This document shows positions 7,684 through 17,207 of a stretch of DNA of 64,000 nucleotides, piece by piece (within the stretch, counting starts at the first letter, position 1; each line of letters opens with the position of its first letter). Source of the stretch: Streptomyces albipurpureus (lineage in GTDB: Bacteria; Actinomycetota; Actinomycetes; Streptomycetales; Streptomycetaceae). Made by a program: the position numbers and the translations under genes. The stretch lies in contig NZ_JAMQAW010000008.1 in NCBI RefSeq assembly GCF_023701525.1, positions 131,071 through 195,070 of the forward strand. Direction: 5' to 3'. The notes beneath the pieces were generated by a model. The model saw only the letters and a list, made by a program, of their open reading frames with translations, was not told the DNA's origin and made no database searches.

Positions 7684-9282
7684 TCAGCCTCCGACTGGCA
7701 CGGCCTTCTCGGCCTCCGCGGCCACCGGCTCGCCGTAGCCGCCGCCGCCCGGGAGTTCCAGCCGTACGACATCGCCGGGCTGGAGCGTGATCCGTGCCTG
7801 GGTGCGCACCGGCTCGCCGTTGACGAGGAAGCGGCCCGTCGCGCCAGCGCCGCCGCCGAAGACTCCCAGCGGTCCCCGGGCGAGTCGGCTGGTCACCGCG
7901 TTGAGCACCCAGGGCGAGGGGGAATCGACCGTGAACTCGATGGTCTGCCCCATACCGCCGTCCTGCGCGCCCTTGCCGCCCGAACCCCGACGCAGTTCCT
8001 TGCGCAGGAACCGGATGGGCGCGGACGCCTCCACGACCTCCAGCGGTACGGCGGAGACACCCGTGGGGTACGAGGTGGTGGACAGGCCGGGCTTGGTGGC
8101 CCGTGCGCCCACTCCGCCCGCGTAGGTGAACATCGCCGTGATGAACGGCTTGCCCTCCGCGTCATGGCCGCTGACCTGCATGGTCCATACGGCCGCCGAC
8201 CCCTCGGCCATCACGGCCTCCGGGAGCGCCTGCGACATCGCCTGGAGGAGCGGCATCGGGAGGAACATGCCCACCACATGGCGTGCGGTGCAGGGCGACG
8301 GTGCCACCGCGTTGACGATGCTGCCCTCCGGCGCCTCCACCAGGATCGGCCCCAGCGATCCCGCGTTGTTGGGAACCTCCGGATTGAGCAGGCTGCGCAG
8401 GGTGAACGTCGTATACGCGTGGGTGTAGTTCTTCACCACATTGATGCCGAACGGGCTCGGGCCCGACGATCCCGCGTAGTCGACGAGGATCTCGCCCTTC
8501 TCGGAGTCGATGGTCACCGCCACATTGATGGTGATCTCCGAGCCGTCCGCCAGGTCCAGGATCGAGGACGCGCGGTAGGTGCCACCGGGCAGCTCGCGGA
8601 TCGCGCGCCGGGTGGCCTCCTCCGAGCGGCGGATCACCTCGTCGGCGAGGTCTTCGATGTCGTCCAGATCGTAGGAGTCCATCAGGGCCTGGAGGCGACC
8701 CGCGCCGACCTCGCCCGAGGCCATCTGGGCGTGCAGGTCACCGGCCATGTGGGTGGGCTGGCGCACATTGGCGAGGATGAAGTCCCACACCGGCTCATTG
8801 CGCCCGTTGGCCGTGGTCAGCTTGCTGATCGGAATCCACAGGCCCTCCTCGAAGACATCGCGGGCGCCCGCGCCGATGCCGTAGCCGCCGACGTCGGTGT
8901 GGTGGATCGTCGAGCCGAAGAACGCGATCACCCGGCCACCGCGCCACACCGGCACCAGCACGGTGACGTCCAGCAGCTGACCAGCGGTCTGGTACGGGTC
9001 GTTGGTGATCAGTACGTCGCCGGGCTCCAGCGAGTCCACCGGGTGGCGGTCGAGGATGTTCTTGCAGGCGATGGCGAGGGAGTTGATGTGTCCCGGCGTT
9101 CCGGTGACGGCCTGGGCGACCATCCGGCCGCGCTGGTCGAAGAGGGCGTTGGCGAGGTCGCCCGCCTCGCGCACGATCGGGCTGAACGCCGACCGCTGGA
9201 GCGCCTTGGCCTGCTCGTTGACGGTGGCGATGAGCGAGCCCCACAGGACTTCCAACTCGATCGCGTCAAAGGTGCGGGTCAC
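7684..9282 (-). CDS. hyuB: Hydantoinase B / oxoprolinase family subunit
   Basis: A 532-aa homologue of HyuB, the partner of HyuA in ATP-dependent N-methylhydantoinases and 5-oxoprolinases, and of the acetone/acetophenone carboxylase beta subunits. The N-terminal half carries VLITNDPYQTAGQLLDVTVL and VIAFFGSTIHHTDVGG (about residues 85-130), both strongly conserved in the family. The GSGGKGAQDGG and ELPGGGGYGEP Gly-rich motifs near the C-terminus are also typical. The GTG start overlaps the hyuA stop (GTGA). The reaction (hydantoin-type ring opening or carboxylation) is not decided by family membership. Confidence 0.9.
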   Translation of the reverse strand: MTRTFDAIELEVLWGSLIATVNEQAKALQRSAFSPIVREAGDLANALFDQRGRMVAQAVTGTPGHINSLAIACKNILDRHPVDSLEPGDVLITNDPYQTAGQLLDVTVLVPVWRGGRVIAFFGSTIHHTDVGGYGIGAGARDVFEEGLWIPISKLTTANGRNEPVWDFILANVRQPTHMAGDLHAQMASGEVGAGRLQALMDSYDLDDIEDLADEVIRRSEEATRRAIRELPGGTYRASSILDLADGSEITINVAVTIDSEKGEILVDYAGSSGPSPFGINVVKNYTHAYTTFTLRSLLNPEVPNNAGSLGPILVEAPEGSIVNAVAPSPCTARHVVGMFLPMPLLQAMSQALPEAVMAEGSAAVWTMQVSGHDAEGKPFITAMFTYAGGVGARATKPGLSTTSYPTGVSAVPLEVVEASAPIRFLRKELRRGSGGKGAQDGGMGQTIEFTVDSPSPWVLNAVTSRLARGPLGVFGGGAGATGRFLVNGEPVRTQARITLQPGDVVRLELPGGGGYGEPVAAEAEKAVPVGG

Positions 9283-11381
9283 TTGGAGTCCTCCTTGGCG
9301 GTGGCGGTGACTGCCGTGGCGACGATCGAGCCGTCGGGTGCGACCTCGCAGCTCCAGCCGTCGGGGATGACGGAGGTGGTCTCCCGCTCCTCGACGAGGG
9401 CGGGACCTTCGAAGCGGTCGCCGGCGCCGAGTTCGGCACGGCGGTAGACGGGTACGGACACGGCGTCCGCACCGCGGTGGAAGCGGGCGTCCCGGTGGCG
9501 GTTGGGCACCGGGGTGCCGCTGCCCGCGGCGACGGCCGGTACCTCGAAGCCCGGCGCGTCCGACCAGGCGGCGACCCGCCAGGTCACGACCTCGACCCCG
9601 ACATCGGGGATGCGCAGACCGTAGATCTTCTCGTACTCGGTGTGGAAGAGCTCCAGCGTCTCCTCCAGGGTCGCGGGCCAGGAGGCGCCCTCACCGACCC
9701 AGAGGGTGATCTCGTTGCCCTGGCCGTCGTAGCGGGCGTCCAGGCCGTAGCGGTACTGCACATCGCCGGCCGCCGCGCCCGCCGCCGCCAGAATGCGGCG
9801 GCCTTCCTGGCGCATGTCCTCAAGGAGGAGATCCCGATCGGCGGAGACCCCGTCGTTCAGGGAGCGCACCATGGACCGGGCCAGGTCGATACGGACCGGG
9901 CTGACCAGGGTGCCGAACGCGGAGAGCACACTCGCGTTCACCGGGAAGATCACCCGGGGGGCTTCCAGGATCGTCGCCACACCACAGGCGTGTACGGGGC
10001 CCGCGCCGCCGAAGGCGATCAGCGCCACACCGCGGAGGTCGATACCGCGTTCCACGGCGTGCATCCGGGCGGACGCGGCCATGTTCTGGTTGATCACCTC
10101 GTAGACGCCGACGGCGGTGTCATCGGTGCTGGCGCCCAGCTTCTCGCCGAGCGGTGCGAACGCCGCCCGCGCCCGGTCCAGGTCGAGCGGCATCTCGCCG
10201 CCGAGGAAGTACGCCGGGTCCAGCAGGCCCATCACCAGGTCAGCGTCGGTGGTGGCGGGAATGGTGCCGCCACGGGCATAGCTGACCGGGCCGGGGTCGG
10301 CACCGGCCGAGTCGGGTCCTGCCTTCAGCAGACCGAGGTCATCGACCCGGGCCAGGCTGCCGCCGCCCGCGCCGATCTCGACCAGGTCGACCGAGGGAAT
10401 GGAGCAGGGGTAGCCGGAGCCCTTCTTGAACCGGTAGACCCGGGCGACCTCGAACTCGTTGGTCAGCTCGGGCTGGTAGTTCTCGATCAAGCAGGACTTC
10501 GCGGTCGTACCGCCCATGTCAAAGCAGAACAGCCGCTCCTCGCCGAGTCGCTGGGCGTACCAGACCCCGGCCAGCGCACCCGCCGCGGGACCGGACTCCA
10601 CCAGCCGGATCGGCACCTTGCGGGCGTCGTCGGCGGAGACCACACCGCCGTTGGAGAGCATCATCAGCACCGAGGCGCCGAAGCCGGTGGCCGTCAGCCA
10701 CTCCTGGAGCTCCTGGAGGTAGGGGCCGATGACGGGCATGGTGGCCGCGTTGCAGACCGTGGTGATCATCCGGGGGTACTCACGGATCTGCGGGGTCACC
10801 TCGTGTGAGGCGCACACCGGGATGCCGAGCCGCTTGGCGAGCCCCTCGGTGACGAGCCGCTCGTTCTCCGCGTTGGCGTAGGAGTTGAGCAGGCAGACCG
10901 CCACGGCCTCCACATCGTGCTGCCGCAGTTCCTCGGCGAGCGCGTCCAGGCCGGCCTCGGTGGGGCGGGTGCGGACATCGCCGTTGGCGGTGGTCCGCTC
11001 ATTGATCTCAAAGACCAGATCGCGGGGGATCGGCGGCGCCGGGAACTCGATCTGGAGGTCGTACATGTCGTAGCGGTGCTCGCTACGGATCTCCAGGGTG
11101 TCGCCGAAGCCATCGGTGGTGACCAGCGCGGCGCGTCCGGTCTTGCCCTCGATCAGGGCGTTGGTGATGAGGGTGGTCGCGTGGACGATGGGCCGGATGA
11201 TGTCGCCGGGGGAGATCCCGGCCTTGTCCAGCGCGGAGAGCACTCCGGTGCGTACCCCGCCGAGCGGCGCCGAGGGGGTGGTGAGCGTCTTCTCGACAAC
11301 GACACGGCCGCTGTCTGCATCCAGCAGGACAACATCGGTGAAGGTGCCGCCGATGTCCACGGCAAGGCGCCAATCAGTCAC
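9279..11381 (-). CDS. hyuA: Hydantoinase A / oxoprolinase family ATPase subunit
   Basis: A 700-aa HyuA homologue. The N-terminus LAVDIGGTFTDVVLLDADSG is the actin/HSP70-like ATP-binding phosphate loop of this family. CFDMGGTTAKSCLI near residue 295 and AFGGAGPVHACGVA near 450 are further ATPase-fold motifs. With HyuB it should hydrolyse or carboxylate a cyclic or carbonyl substrate using ATP. The GTG at 11381 is chosen because the family begins at this exact point; the frame open upstream to 11822 is low-complexity read-through of the preceding gap. A purine-rich AGAGG lies about 8 bp before the start. hyuA and hyuB are tightly coupled, and the ferredoxin gene lies 185 bp upstream. Confidence 0.92.
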   Translation of the reverse strand: MTDWRLAVDIGGTFTDVVLLDADSGRVVVEKTLTTPSAPLGGVRTGVLSALDKAGISPGDIIRPIVHATTLITNALIEGKTGRAALVTTDGFGDTLEIRSEHRYDMYDLQIEFPAPPIPRDLVFEINERTTANGDVRTRPTEAGLDALAEELRQHDVEAVAVCLLNSYANAENERLVTEGLAKRLGIPVCASHEVTPQIREYPRMITTVCNAATMPVIGPYLQELQEWLTATGFGASVLMMLSNGGVVSADDARKVPIRLVESGPAAGALAGVWYAQRLGEERLFCFDMGGTTAKSCLIENYQPELTNEFEVARVYRFKKGSGYPCSIPSVDLVEIGAGGGSLARVDDLGLLKAGPDSAGADPGPVSYARGGTIPATTDADLVMGLLDPAYFLGGEMPLDLDRARAAFAPLGEKLGASTDDTAVGVYEVINQNMAASARMHAVERGIDLRGVALIAFGGAGPVHACGVATILEAPRVIFPVNASVLSAFGTLVSPVRIDLARSMVRSLNDGVSADRDLLLEDMRQEGRRILAAAGAAAGDVQYRYGLDARYDGQGNEITLWVGEGASWPATLEETLELFHTEYEKIYGLRIPDVGVEVVTWRVAAWSDAPGFEVPAVAAGSGTPVPNRHRDARFHRGADAVSVPVYRRAELGAGDRFEGPALVEERETTSVIPDGWSCEVAPDGSIVATAVTATAKEDSK

Positions 11382-11465
11382 GTCTGGCCTCTTCTCTGGT
11401 TGGGGTGGTTCGGGTGTACGGGCGCCGGTTGCGCGGGTGCACGGTGAGGTGTGCGAGCTGCCTGG

Positions 11466-11526
11466 GCGGAGAGGGGAACCGCCCGTTGGGGCGGCGAAGT
11501 TGCCGGAGCGGAGGTGGGAACCGCCC
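11466..11526. repeat. Two 19-bp direct repeats before hyuA
   Basis: GCGGAGAGGGGAACCGCCC at 11466-11484 and GCGGAGGTGGGAACCGCCC at 11508-11526 differ at two positions and start 42 bp apart. They lie in the 185-bp gap between the ferredoxin stop and the hyuA start. They could bind a regulator or belong to an internal promoter, but no -10/-35 pair is obvious. Confidence 0.45.
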
Positions 11527-11566
11527 CGGGGTGGCGTGGGGTTGGGTATCGAGGGGTGGCCATGGG

Positions 11567-11881
11567 TCAGGCCGATCCGGTGCGGGCCGGGAGCTTGAGC
11601 ACATCGGGGTGGTCGTCCACAGGGCCGGCGTCCGGCTCGTCCTCGCGGCCCGCGGTCACCGCGGTGGCGGCATCGAGGTGCCAGAGCCACTCGGTGGGCA
11701 GGGTGTCGGCGGGGTAGATCGCCTCCACCGGGCAGACCGGCTCGCAGGCCCCGCAGTCGACGCATTCGTCCGGGTGGATGTAGAGCATCCGCTCGCCCTC
11801 GTAGATGCAGTCCACGGGGCATTCGGCGATACAGGTGCGGTCTTTGACGTCGACGCAGTTCGTACCGATCACATAGGTCAT
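11567..11881 (-). CDS. fdxA: 7Fe ferredoxin (3Fe-4S + 4Fe-4S)
   Basis: A 104-aa ferredoxin. The second cluster motif [12 protein letters not shown] (about residues 41-52) is a full CxxCxxCxxxCP. The first half, [20 protein letters not shown], has the Cys spacing of actinobacterial FdxA proteins, where one cluster is 3Fe-4S. After the paired domain (about 60 aa) a C-terminal tail of about 40 residues follows. GGGAGG precedes the ATG at 11881. The gene lies between korB and hyuA on the same strand. It is the obvious electron acceptor for KorAB and could also serve the Rieske oxygenase further upstream. Confidence 0.92.
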   Translation of the reverse strand: MTYVIGTNCVDVKDRTCIAECPVDCIYEGERMLYIHPDECVDCGACEPVCPVEAIYPADTLPTEWLWHLDAATAVTAGREDEPDAGPVDDHPDVLKLPARTGSA

Positions 11882-11927
11882 GGGCACCTCCCGGGCGGGT
11901 TGCGGTCGGGGTGGGGACGGGCGGGCA

Positions 11928-13014
<1,087 letters not shown>

Positions 13015-13022
<8 letters not shown>

Positions 13023-14892
13023 CGGAGATCACCTTCTCGATGGCGTTCCGCAGGTCGCTGGACTTGAACGGGGTGCCGCGCACCTGGGTGTGGGAGATGG
13101 CGTCGACCAGATAGCGACCGCGGATCAGCAGCGCGAGTTGGCCCAGGTTCATCTCCGGGACGAGTACGCGGTCATAGGCCGCGAGGATCTCCCCGAGATC
13201 GTTCGGGAAGGGGTTGAGGTGCCGTAGATGTACCCGTGCCACCGAACCTCCGGCGGCGCGTACCTCCGCACAGGCGGCGGCGATCGGTCCCGCGGTGGAG
13301 CCCCAGCCGAGCACCAGCACCCTGGCGTCCCCGGTGGGATCGTCGACGACGGTCGGGGGCAGGTCGTTGGCGATGCCGTCCACCTTGGCCTGCCGGACGC
13401 GGACCATGAACTCGTGGTTGTCGGCGTCGTAGGAGATGTCGCCCGTGCCGTCGGCCTTCTCCAGCCCGCCGATACGGTGTTCCAGGCCGGGTGTGCCGGG
13501 TACGGCCCAGGGCCTGGCCAGCGTCTGCGGATCGCGGAGATAGGGCAGGAAGCGGGGTGTGCCGTCGGCCGCGACCCCATTGGGTCCGCTGGCGAACTCG
13601 ACCCTGAGATCGGGCAGTGCGGCCGACTGGGGGACCCGCCAGGGCTCGGAGCCGTTGGCGAGGTAGCCGTCCGAGAGCAGCACCACCGGGGTGCGGTACT
13701 TGAGCGCGATCCGCACGGCTTCCAGCGTGGCGTCGAAGCAGTCGCCCGGCGAACTCGCGGACACCACGGGTACGGGGGACTCGCCGTTGCGGCCGTGCAG
13801 CACCTGGAGCAGGTCGGCCTGCTCGGTCTTGGTGGGGAGCCCGGTGGAGGGGCCGCCGCGCTGGATGTTGACCACGATCAGGGGTAGTTCCAGGGTGACG
13901 GCGAGTCCCACGGCCTCGGCTTTGAGCGCGATGCCCGGGCCGGAGGTGGTGGTGACGCCGATCGAGCCGCCGAAGGACGCTCCGAGCGCCGCGCTGACCG
14001 CCGCGATCTCGTCCTCGGCCTGGAAGGTGGTCACACCGAAGTTCTTGTGCCGGCTGAGCTCATGGAGGATGTCGGAGGCCGGGGTGATCGGATACGACCC
14101 GAGGAACAGGGGCAGCCCGGCCCGCTCGGCACCGGCCACCAGACCGTAGGCGAGGGCCAGATTGCCGGTGATGTTCCGGTATGTACCGGCCGGCGCGGGA
14201 GCGGGGGCCACCACATAGGAGACGGCGAACGCCTCGGTCGTCTCACCGAAGTTCCAACCGGCGTGGAAGGCCGCGATATTGGCCCGCATGATGGCCGGCT
14301 TCTTGGCGAACTTCGTCGTCAGATGGGCGATGGTGTTCTCGGTGGGCCGCTGGTACATCCAGGAGAGCAGCCCGAGCGCGAACATGTTCTTCGACCGCTC
14401 GGCGTCCTTGCGGCTCAGCCCGAAGTCCTTGAGCGCACCGACCGTCAGCGTGGTCAGCGGCACCGGCTGGACGGTGTACGCCTCCAGCGAGCCGTCTTCC
14501 AACGGGTTGGCCGCATAACCGGCCTTGGTCAGATTGCGCTTGGTGAACTGGTCGGAGTCCGCGATGATCTGCGCCGCGGGCCGCAGATGCTCCAGGTTGG
14601 CCTTGAGCGCGGCCGGGTTCATCGCGATCAGCACATCGGCGCTGTCACCCGGAGTCGCCACCGAATGGTCGGCGAAGTGCAACTGGAAGGCGGAGACCCC
14701 GGGCAGGGTGCCCTGGGGGGCCCGGATCTCGGCGGGGAAGTCGGGCAGCGTGGCCAGGTCATTGCCGAACGTCGCGGTCTGCGCGGTGAACCGATCGCCG
14801 GTGAGCTGGATACCGTCGCCGGAGTCTCCGGCGAACCGGATCACCACTCCGGGGACGGCAAGGACCTGCTTGGCAAGGACCTGCTTGGACAT
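13015..14892 (-). CDS. korA: 2-oxoacid:ferredoxin oxidoreductase, alpha subunit (gamma-alpha fusion)
   Basis: A 625-aa KorA. The N-terminal gamma-type domain (about residues 15-190; RFAGDSGDGIQLTGDRF) is fused to the alpha domain (about 220-600), which holds the GSYPITPASDILHEL and AEDEIAAVSAALGASFGG motifs used in CoA/ThDP binding. This layout is that of 2-oxoglutarate:ferredoxin oxidoreductases. The ATG at 14892 follows CAGGAG; an in-frame start 90 bp upstream is less likely. It is the first gene of the downstream operon of island A and is separated from the aldolase gene by a 467-bp gap with hairpins. Confidence 0.93.
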
Positions 14893-15002
14893 GATCGCGA
14901 CTCCTGATCGCAGGGACGACTCGGGAAGACGGCTCGGAAGGACGCTGGGGCTCCTGGGGCGGTCGTCCTGGGGACGGCTCATGGGACGTGCCTGCTGCCG
15001 GG

Positions 15003-15047
15003 GCTGCCGGGTTCGGCAGCGAGGTGTCTGCGGGCGACTGCCCGCAG
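15003..15047 (-). terminator. Two tandem hairpins upstream of korA
   Basis: GCTGCCG-GGTT-CGGCAGC (15003-15020) and CTGCGGGC-GACT-GCCCGCAG (15028-15047) are perfect stems of 7 and 8 bp with 4-nt loops, separated by 7 bp. They lie downstream of the aldolase gene and about 110 bp upstream of korA. They may act together as a terminator or as leader structures of the korA transcript. Confidence 0.55.
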
Positions 15048-15280
15048 CGGGTCACACGGAGACCGGGCCCGGCCGTTGGGCCGGATAGGGCCGGTCTGGA
15101 AGGCGGTGTCGTGACGGAGGTACCGGGAAGGACGCCGGGGGAGTGTGCACCACATGGCGTTCGGACCGGGGTCCGGGGCACCGCTGGCGTTCCGGCTGCG
15201 CGACGGGGTCGGCTGGGGGAACGAGCGATCGGTAGAGGCTCGATGGAAGCGGGCTGGTCGGCGGTCGGACCGGGGGTCAC

Positions 15281-15316
15281 CCCCCGGGCCGCACGTGCGG
15301 TGTGCGGACCCGGGGG
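15281..15316 (-). terminator. Nested hairpin just after the aldolase gene
   Basis: An outer pair CCCCCGGG/CCCGGGGG encloses the 12-bp palindrome CCGCACGTGCGG at 15289-15300. The structure starts 44 bp past the aldolase stop codon. It is a probable U-less terminator of the Rieske-VOC-SnoaL-aldolase operon. Confidence 0.6.
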
Positions 15317-15359
15317 ACGACCGGCGTGCGGGCCGGGAAGGCAGGTCCCGGCCAGGGGG

Positions 15360-16148
15360 CTAGCTGCCGTGGACCGCCTCGCGCAGTCGCGCGACCAGCT
15401 TCTCCGGCTGCGGCGAGCCCCACACATTGCGGCCGAAGGCGACACCCGCGCCACCGGCCGCGACGACGCCCTTGGCGAGCGCCACCACATCGTCCTCGCT
15501 CTCGGACTTGGGGCCACCGAGCGCCACCACCGGCACCGGGCACGCCGCGATGACCTCGGCGAACTCCTCGGTCGGCCCCGGACACACGGTCTTGACGATG
15601 TCCGCGCCCAACTCGGCGCCGATACGGGCGGCCCGGGCCACGTTCTGCATGGTCCACGGCACCGCGCGACCCCAGCCACCGGGGATCATCTCGGCCATCA
15701 CCGGCAGACCGAGCTGCTCGCACTCGGAGGTGAGCCGCGCCAGCCGCTTCAGCGACAGGTCCTCGTCGGGTGCGCCGGGGAAGGCGAGCACCACCAGACA
15801 GTCAGCGCCGATCCGCAGCGCCTGCTCCGGCAGGTGCATGATGTCGTTGACATCGCTCTGGGGCATGTCGCCCAGCTCGGACGAGCCACCGTCGACCCGA
15901 AGGACCAGTCCGGCCGAGGCGAAGACATCGGCGTAGGCGCGGGCCAGATGCCAGGTGGCGAGCACGGCGTCCGGCTTGCCGGACGCGATCTGGCTCATCG
16001 GCTCGCCGAGCGGCGGGCCCTCGCCCATGTAGGCGGCGTGGTCGATGGCGACGAAGACGGCGCGTCCGTCCGCCGCGAACATGCGGCGCATCCGTCGGAG
16101 CTTGCCCCCTCCGAGGGCCGAATAGGTCTGCACAGTGATTCCTTTCAT
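15360..16148 (-). CDS. Class I aldolase, DhnA/LsrF-like family
   Basis: A 262-aa TIM-barrel protein of the DeoC/LacD/DhnA aldolase superfamily. FVAIDHAAYMGEGP near residue 32 and MAEMIPGGWG near 150 match the family. ADIVKTVCPGP near 180 contains the Schiff-base Lys of class I aldolases, and VVALGGPKSES near 207 is the phosphate-binding loop. Relatives include archaeal-type fructose-bisphosphate aldolase, LsrF (processing of phospho-AI-2) and the synthases of aminodideoxyheptulosonate used in non-canonical aromatic amino acid and aminohydroxybenzoate pathways. The gene lies 71 bp downstream of the SnoaL-like gene, so it probably handles an intermediate of this island. No amination or GriH-like partner gene is next to it. 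Confidence 0.82.
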   Translation of the reverse strand: MKGITVQTYSALGGGKLRRMRRMFAADGRAVFVAIDHAAYMGEGPPLGEPMSQIASGKPDAVLATWHLARAYADVFASAGLVLRVDGGSSELGDMPQSDVNDIMHLPEQALRIGADCLVVLAFPGAPDEDLSLKRLARLTSECEQLGLPVMAEMIPGGWGRAVPWTMQNVARAARIGAELGADIVKTVCPGPTEEFAEVIAACPVPVVALGGPKSESEDDVVALAKGVVAAGGAGVAFGRNVWGSPQPEKLVARLREAVHGS

Positions 16149-16219
16149 CGCTGGCTAGGCAGCTGTTCTGGGGCCGGCACCGGTGGTCCGACTGGTCTGC
16201 TGTGCCTCGTGTGCGGCGG

Positions 16220-16642
16220 TCATCGGCGCCACCGCCGTTGTGCGGTGGTCTGCTGGTGGAAGGCTCCGCTGTCCCAGTAGTCGACGCGGTGCGCGACCCT
16301 GCCGTCCTTGACCCGGAACCGGAAGACGCCTCGGATACTGATCTCCGGACGGTGTGCGGCCCCGGCCCAGGTGAAGGACATCCGATAGGCGAGCGCCGCC
16401 CGGTCGCCGTCCACCAGGAGGTCTTCGATCTCGTAGTTCAGACCCTGGAACTCGGCGAGGAAGCCGGCCAGCCGCTCCCGGTAGGCCTGCCTGCCGTGCA
16501 GGCCCTTCCCCAGGGTCGAGGTGTGCTCGTTGTGGAAGTCCTCGGTCACCCGCTCGGCGATCTGGTCGGGATCACCGCCGTTGAGCGCTTCGAGATAGCT
16601 CGTCACCGCCGACCGGGTGCCGGACTCCGTACGGGCGGTCAC
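16220..16642 (-). CDS. SnoaL/NTF2-like protein
   Basis: A 140-aa alpha+beta cone-fold protein. The N-terminal helix and SYLEALNGGDPDQIAERVTE, the FHNEH segment and the C-terminal RGVFRFRVKDGRVAHRVDY strand are the usual SnoaL/NTF2 pattern. The family holds small hydratases, isomerases and cyclases without cofactor, so only a role in processing an intermediate can be suggested. It is coupled by a GTGA overlap to the upstream VOC gene, between the oxygenase and the aldolase. Confidence 0.8.
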   Translation of the reverse strand: MTARTESGTRSAVTSYLEALNGGDPDQIAERVTEDFHNEHTSTLGKGLHGRQAYRERLAGFLAEFQGLNYEIEDLLVDGDRAALAYRMSFTWAGAAHRPEISIRGVFRFRVKDGRVAHRVDYWDSGAFHQQTTAQRRWRR

Positions 16643-17103
16643 TGCTCCGCCCCGGCACCCCAGAGGGTGCGAACCTCCTCGAAGACCTGCTGGTTGTGGG
16701 AGATCTCGATGACATTCCCGTCGGGGTCGTTCAGGGCGCAGATATAGCCGACCGGGGCGGGCAGCTCCATCGGCTCCCAGTGCAGACAGCCGGCCTCGCG
16801 GGCCCGGGCCGCGGTGTTGTCGACGTCCTCCCGGTTCGGTACCTCCATCCCGAGGTGGGCGAACGGGGTCAGCTGGGGCTGCTTCTTGCCCTTGTCCTTG
16901 TTGAAGCCGACGAGGACCAGCACGAACGGGGTCTCAACCTGGCCCTGGTTGGACAGCCAGGCGTTGGCGCCATCGGCGTCGCTGTGCCGGGCCACGACGA
17001 CCAGCGGGGTGAACGAGGTGTAGAACTCCACCGCCGCTTCGAGGTCGTTCGTCGGCAGCGCGATATGCGTCCAACGGGCCTCGGTGAGCTTCTTGTCGAG
17101 CAC
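16639..17103 (-). CDS. VOC-superfamily metalloprotein (glyoxalase/dioxygenase fold)
   Basis: A 154-aa VOC protein with two beta-alpha-beta-beta-beta halves: WTHIALPTNDLEAAVEFYTS at the start and FAHLGMEVPNREDVDNTAAR in the second half. His in WTHIAL, His in FAHLGM and Glu in GNVIEISHNQ are at the metal-ligand positions of glyoxalases and extradiol dioxygenases. The GTG start at 17103 has AGGAGAG at 5-bp spacing. It is placed between the Rieske oxygenase and SnoaL-like genes, where ring cleavage or isomerisation of the hydroxylated product is plausible. Confidence 0.85.
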   Translation of the reverse strand: MLDKKLTEARWTHIALPTNDLEAAVEFYTSFTPLVVVARHSDADGANAWLSNQGQVETPFVLVLVGFNKDKGKKQPQLTPFAHLGMEVPNREDVDNTAARAREAGCLHWEPMELPAPVGYICALNDPDGNVIEISHNQQVFEEVRTLWGAGAEQ

Positions 17104-17170
17104 GGATGCTCTCCTCTCCTACGAATCGTCGGCGATCAGGCGACCAGGCGACCGGCCCATCCGGCGATCA

Positions 17171-17207
17171 ATCGTTCAGTCGATACGGTGTCGATCGTTC
17201 AGTCGAT
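17171..17207. repeat. 14-bp direct repeat at the end of the oxygenase gene
   Basis: ATCGTTCAGTCGAT occurs at 17171-17184 and again at 17194-17207, 23 bp apart. The second copy spans the stop codon of the Rieske gene. It may be a simple local duplication. Confidence 0.5.

Larger units (their letters stand above)
14893..15359. other. 467-bp gap between the two island A operons
   Basis: This gap holds hairpins that should end the upstream operon (listed separately at 15281-15316 and 15003-15047) and, by position, the promoter of korA. No gene is supported; open frames here have no ribosome binding site or family match. Confidence 0.5.

Noticed and set aside
7447..9447. Very long open frame on the plus strand across the ligase and hydantoinase genes
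   Set aside because: It is antisense to two well-supported genes, has no ribosome binding site or family match and follows the usual GC-rich mirror-frame effect. Similar long mirror frames at 186-1370, 9477-10808, 45729-47570, 54540-56300 and 59836-61434 were rejected for the same reason.
15360..16148. Quorum-signal (AI-2) processing enzyme LsrF
   Set aside because: The aldolase family includes LsrF, but no LsrK, LsrR or LsrG neighbour is present; the FGGY kinases are 14-22 kb away and in other operons.
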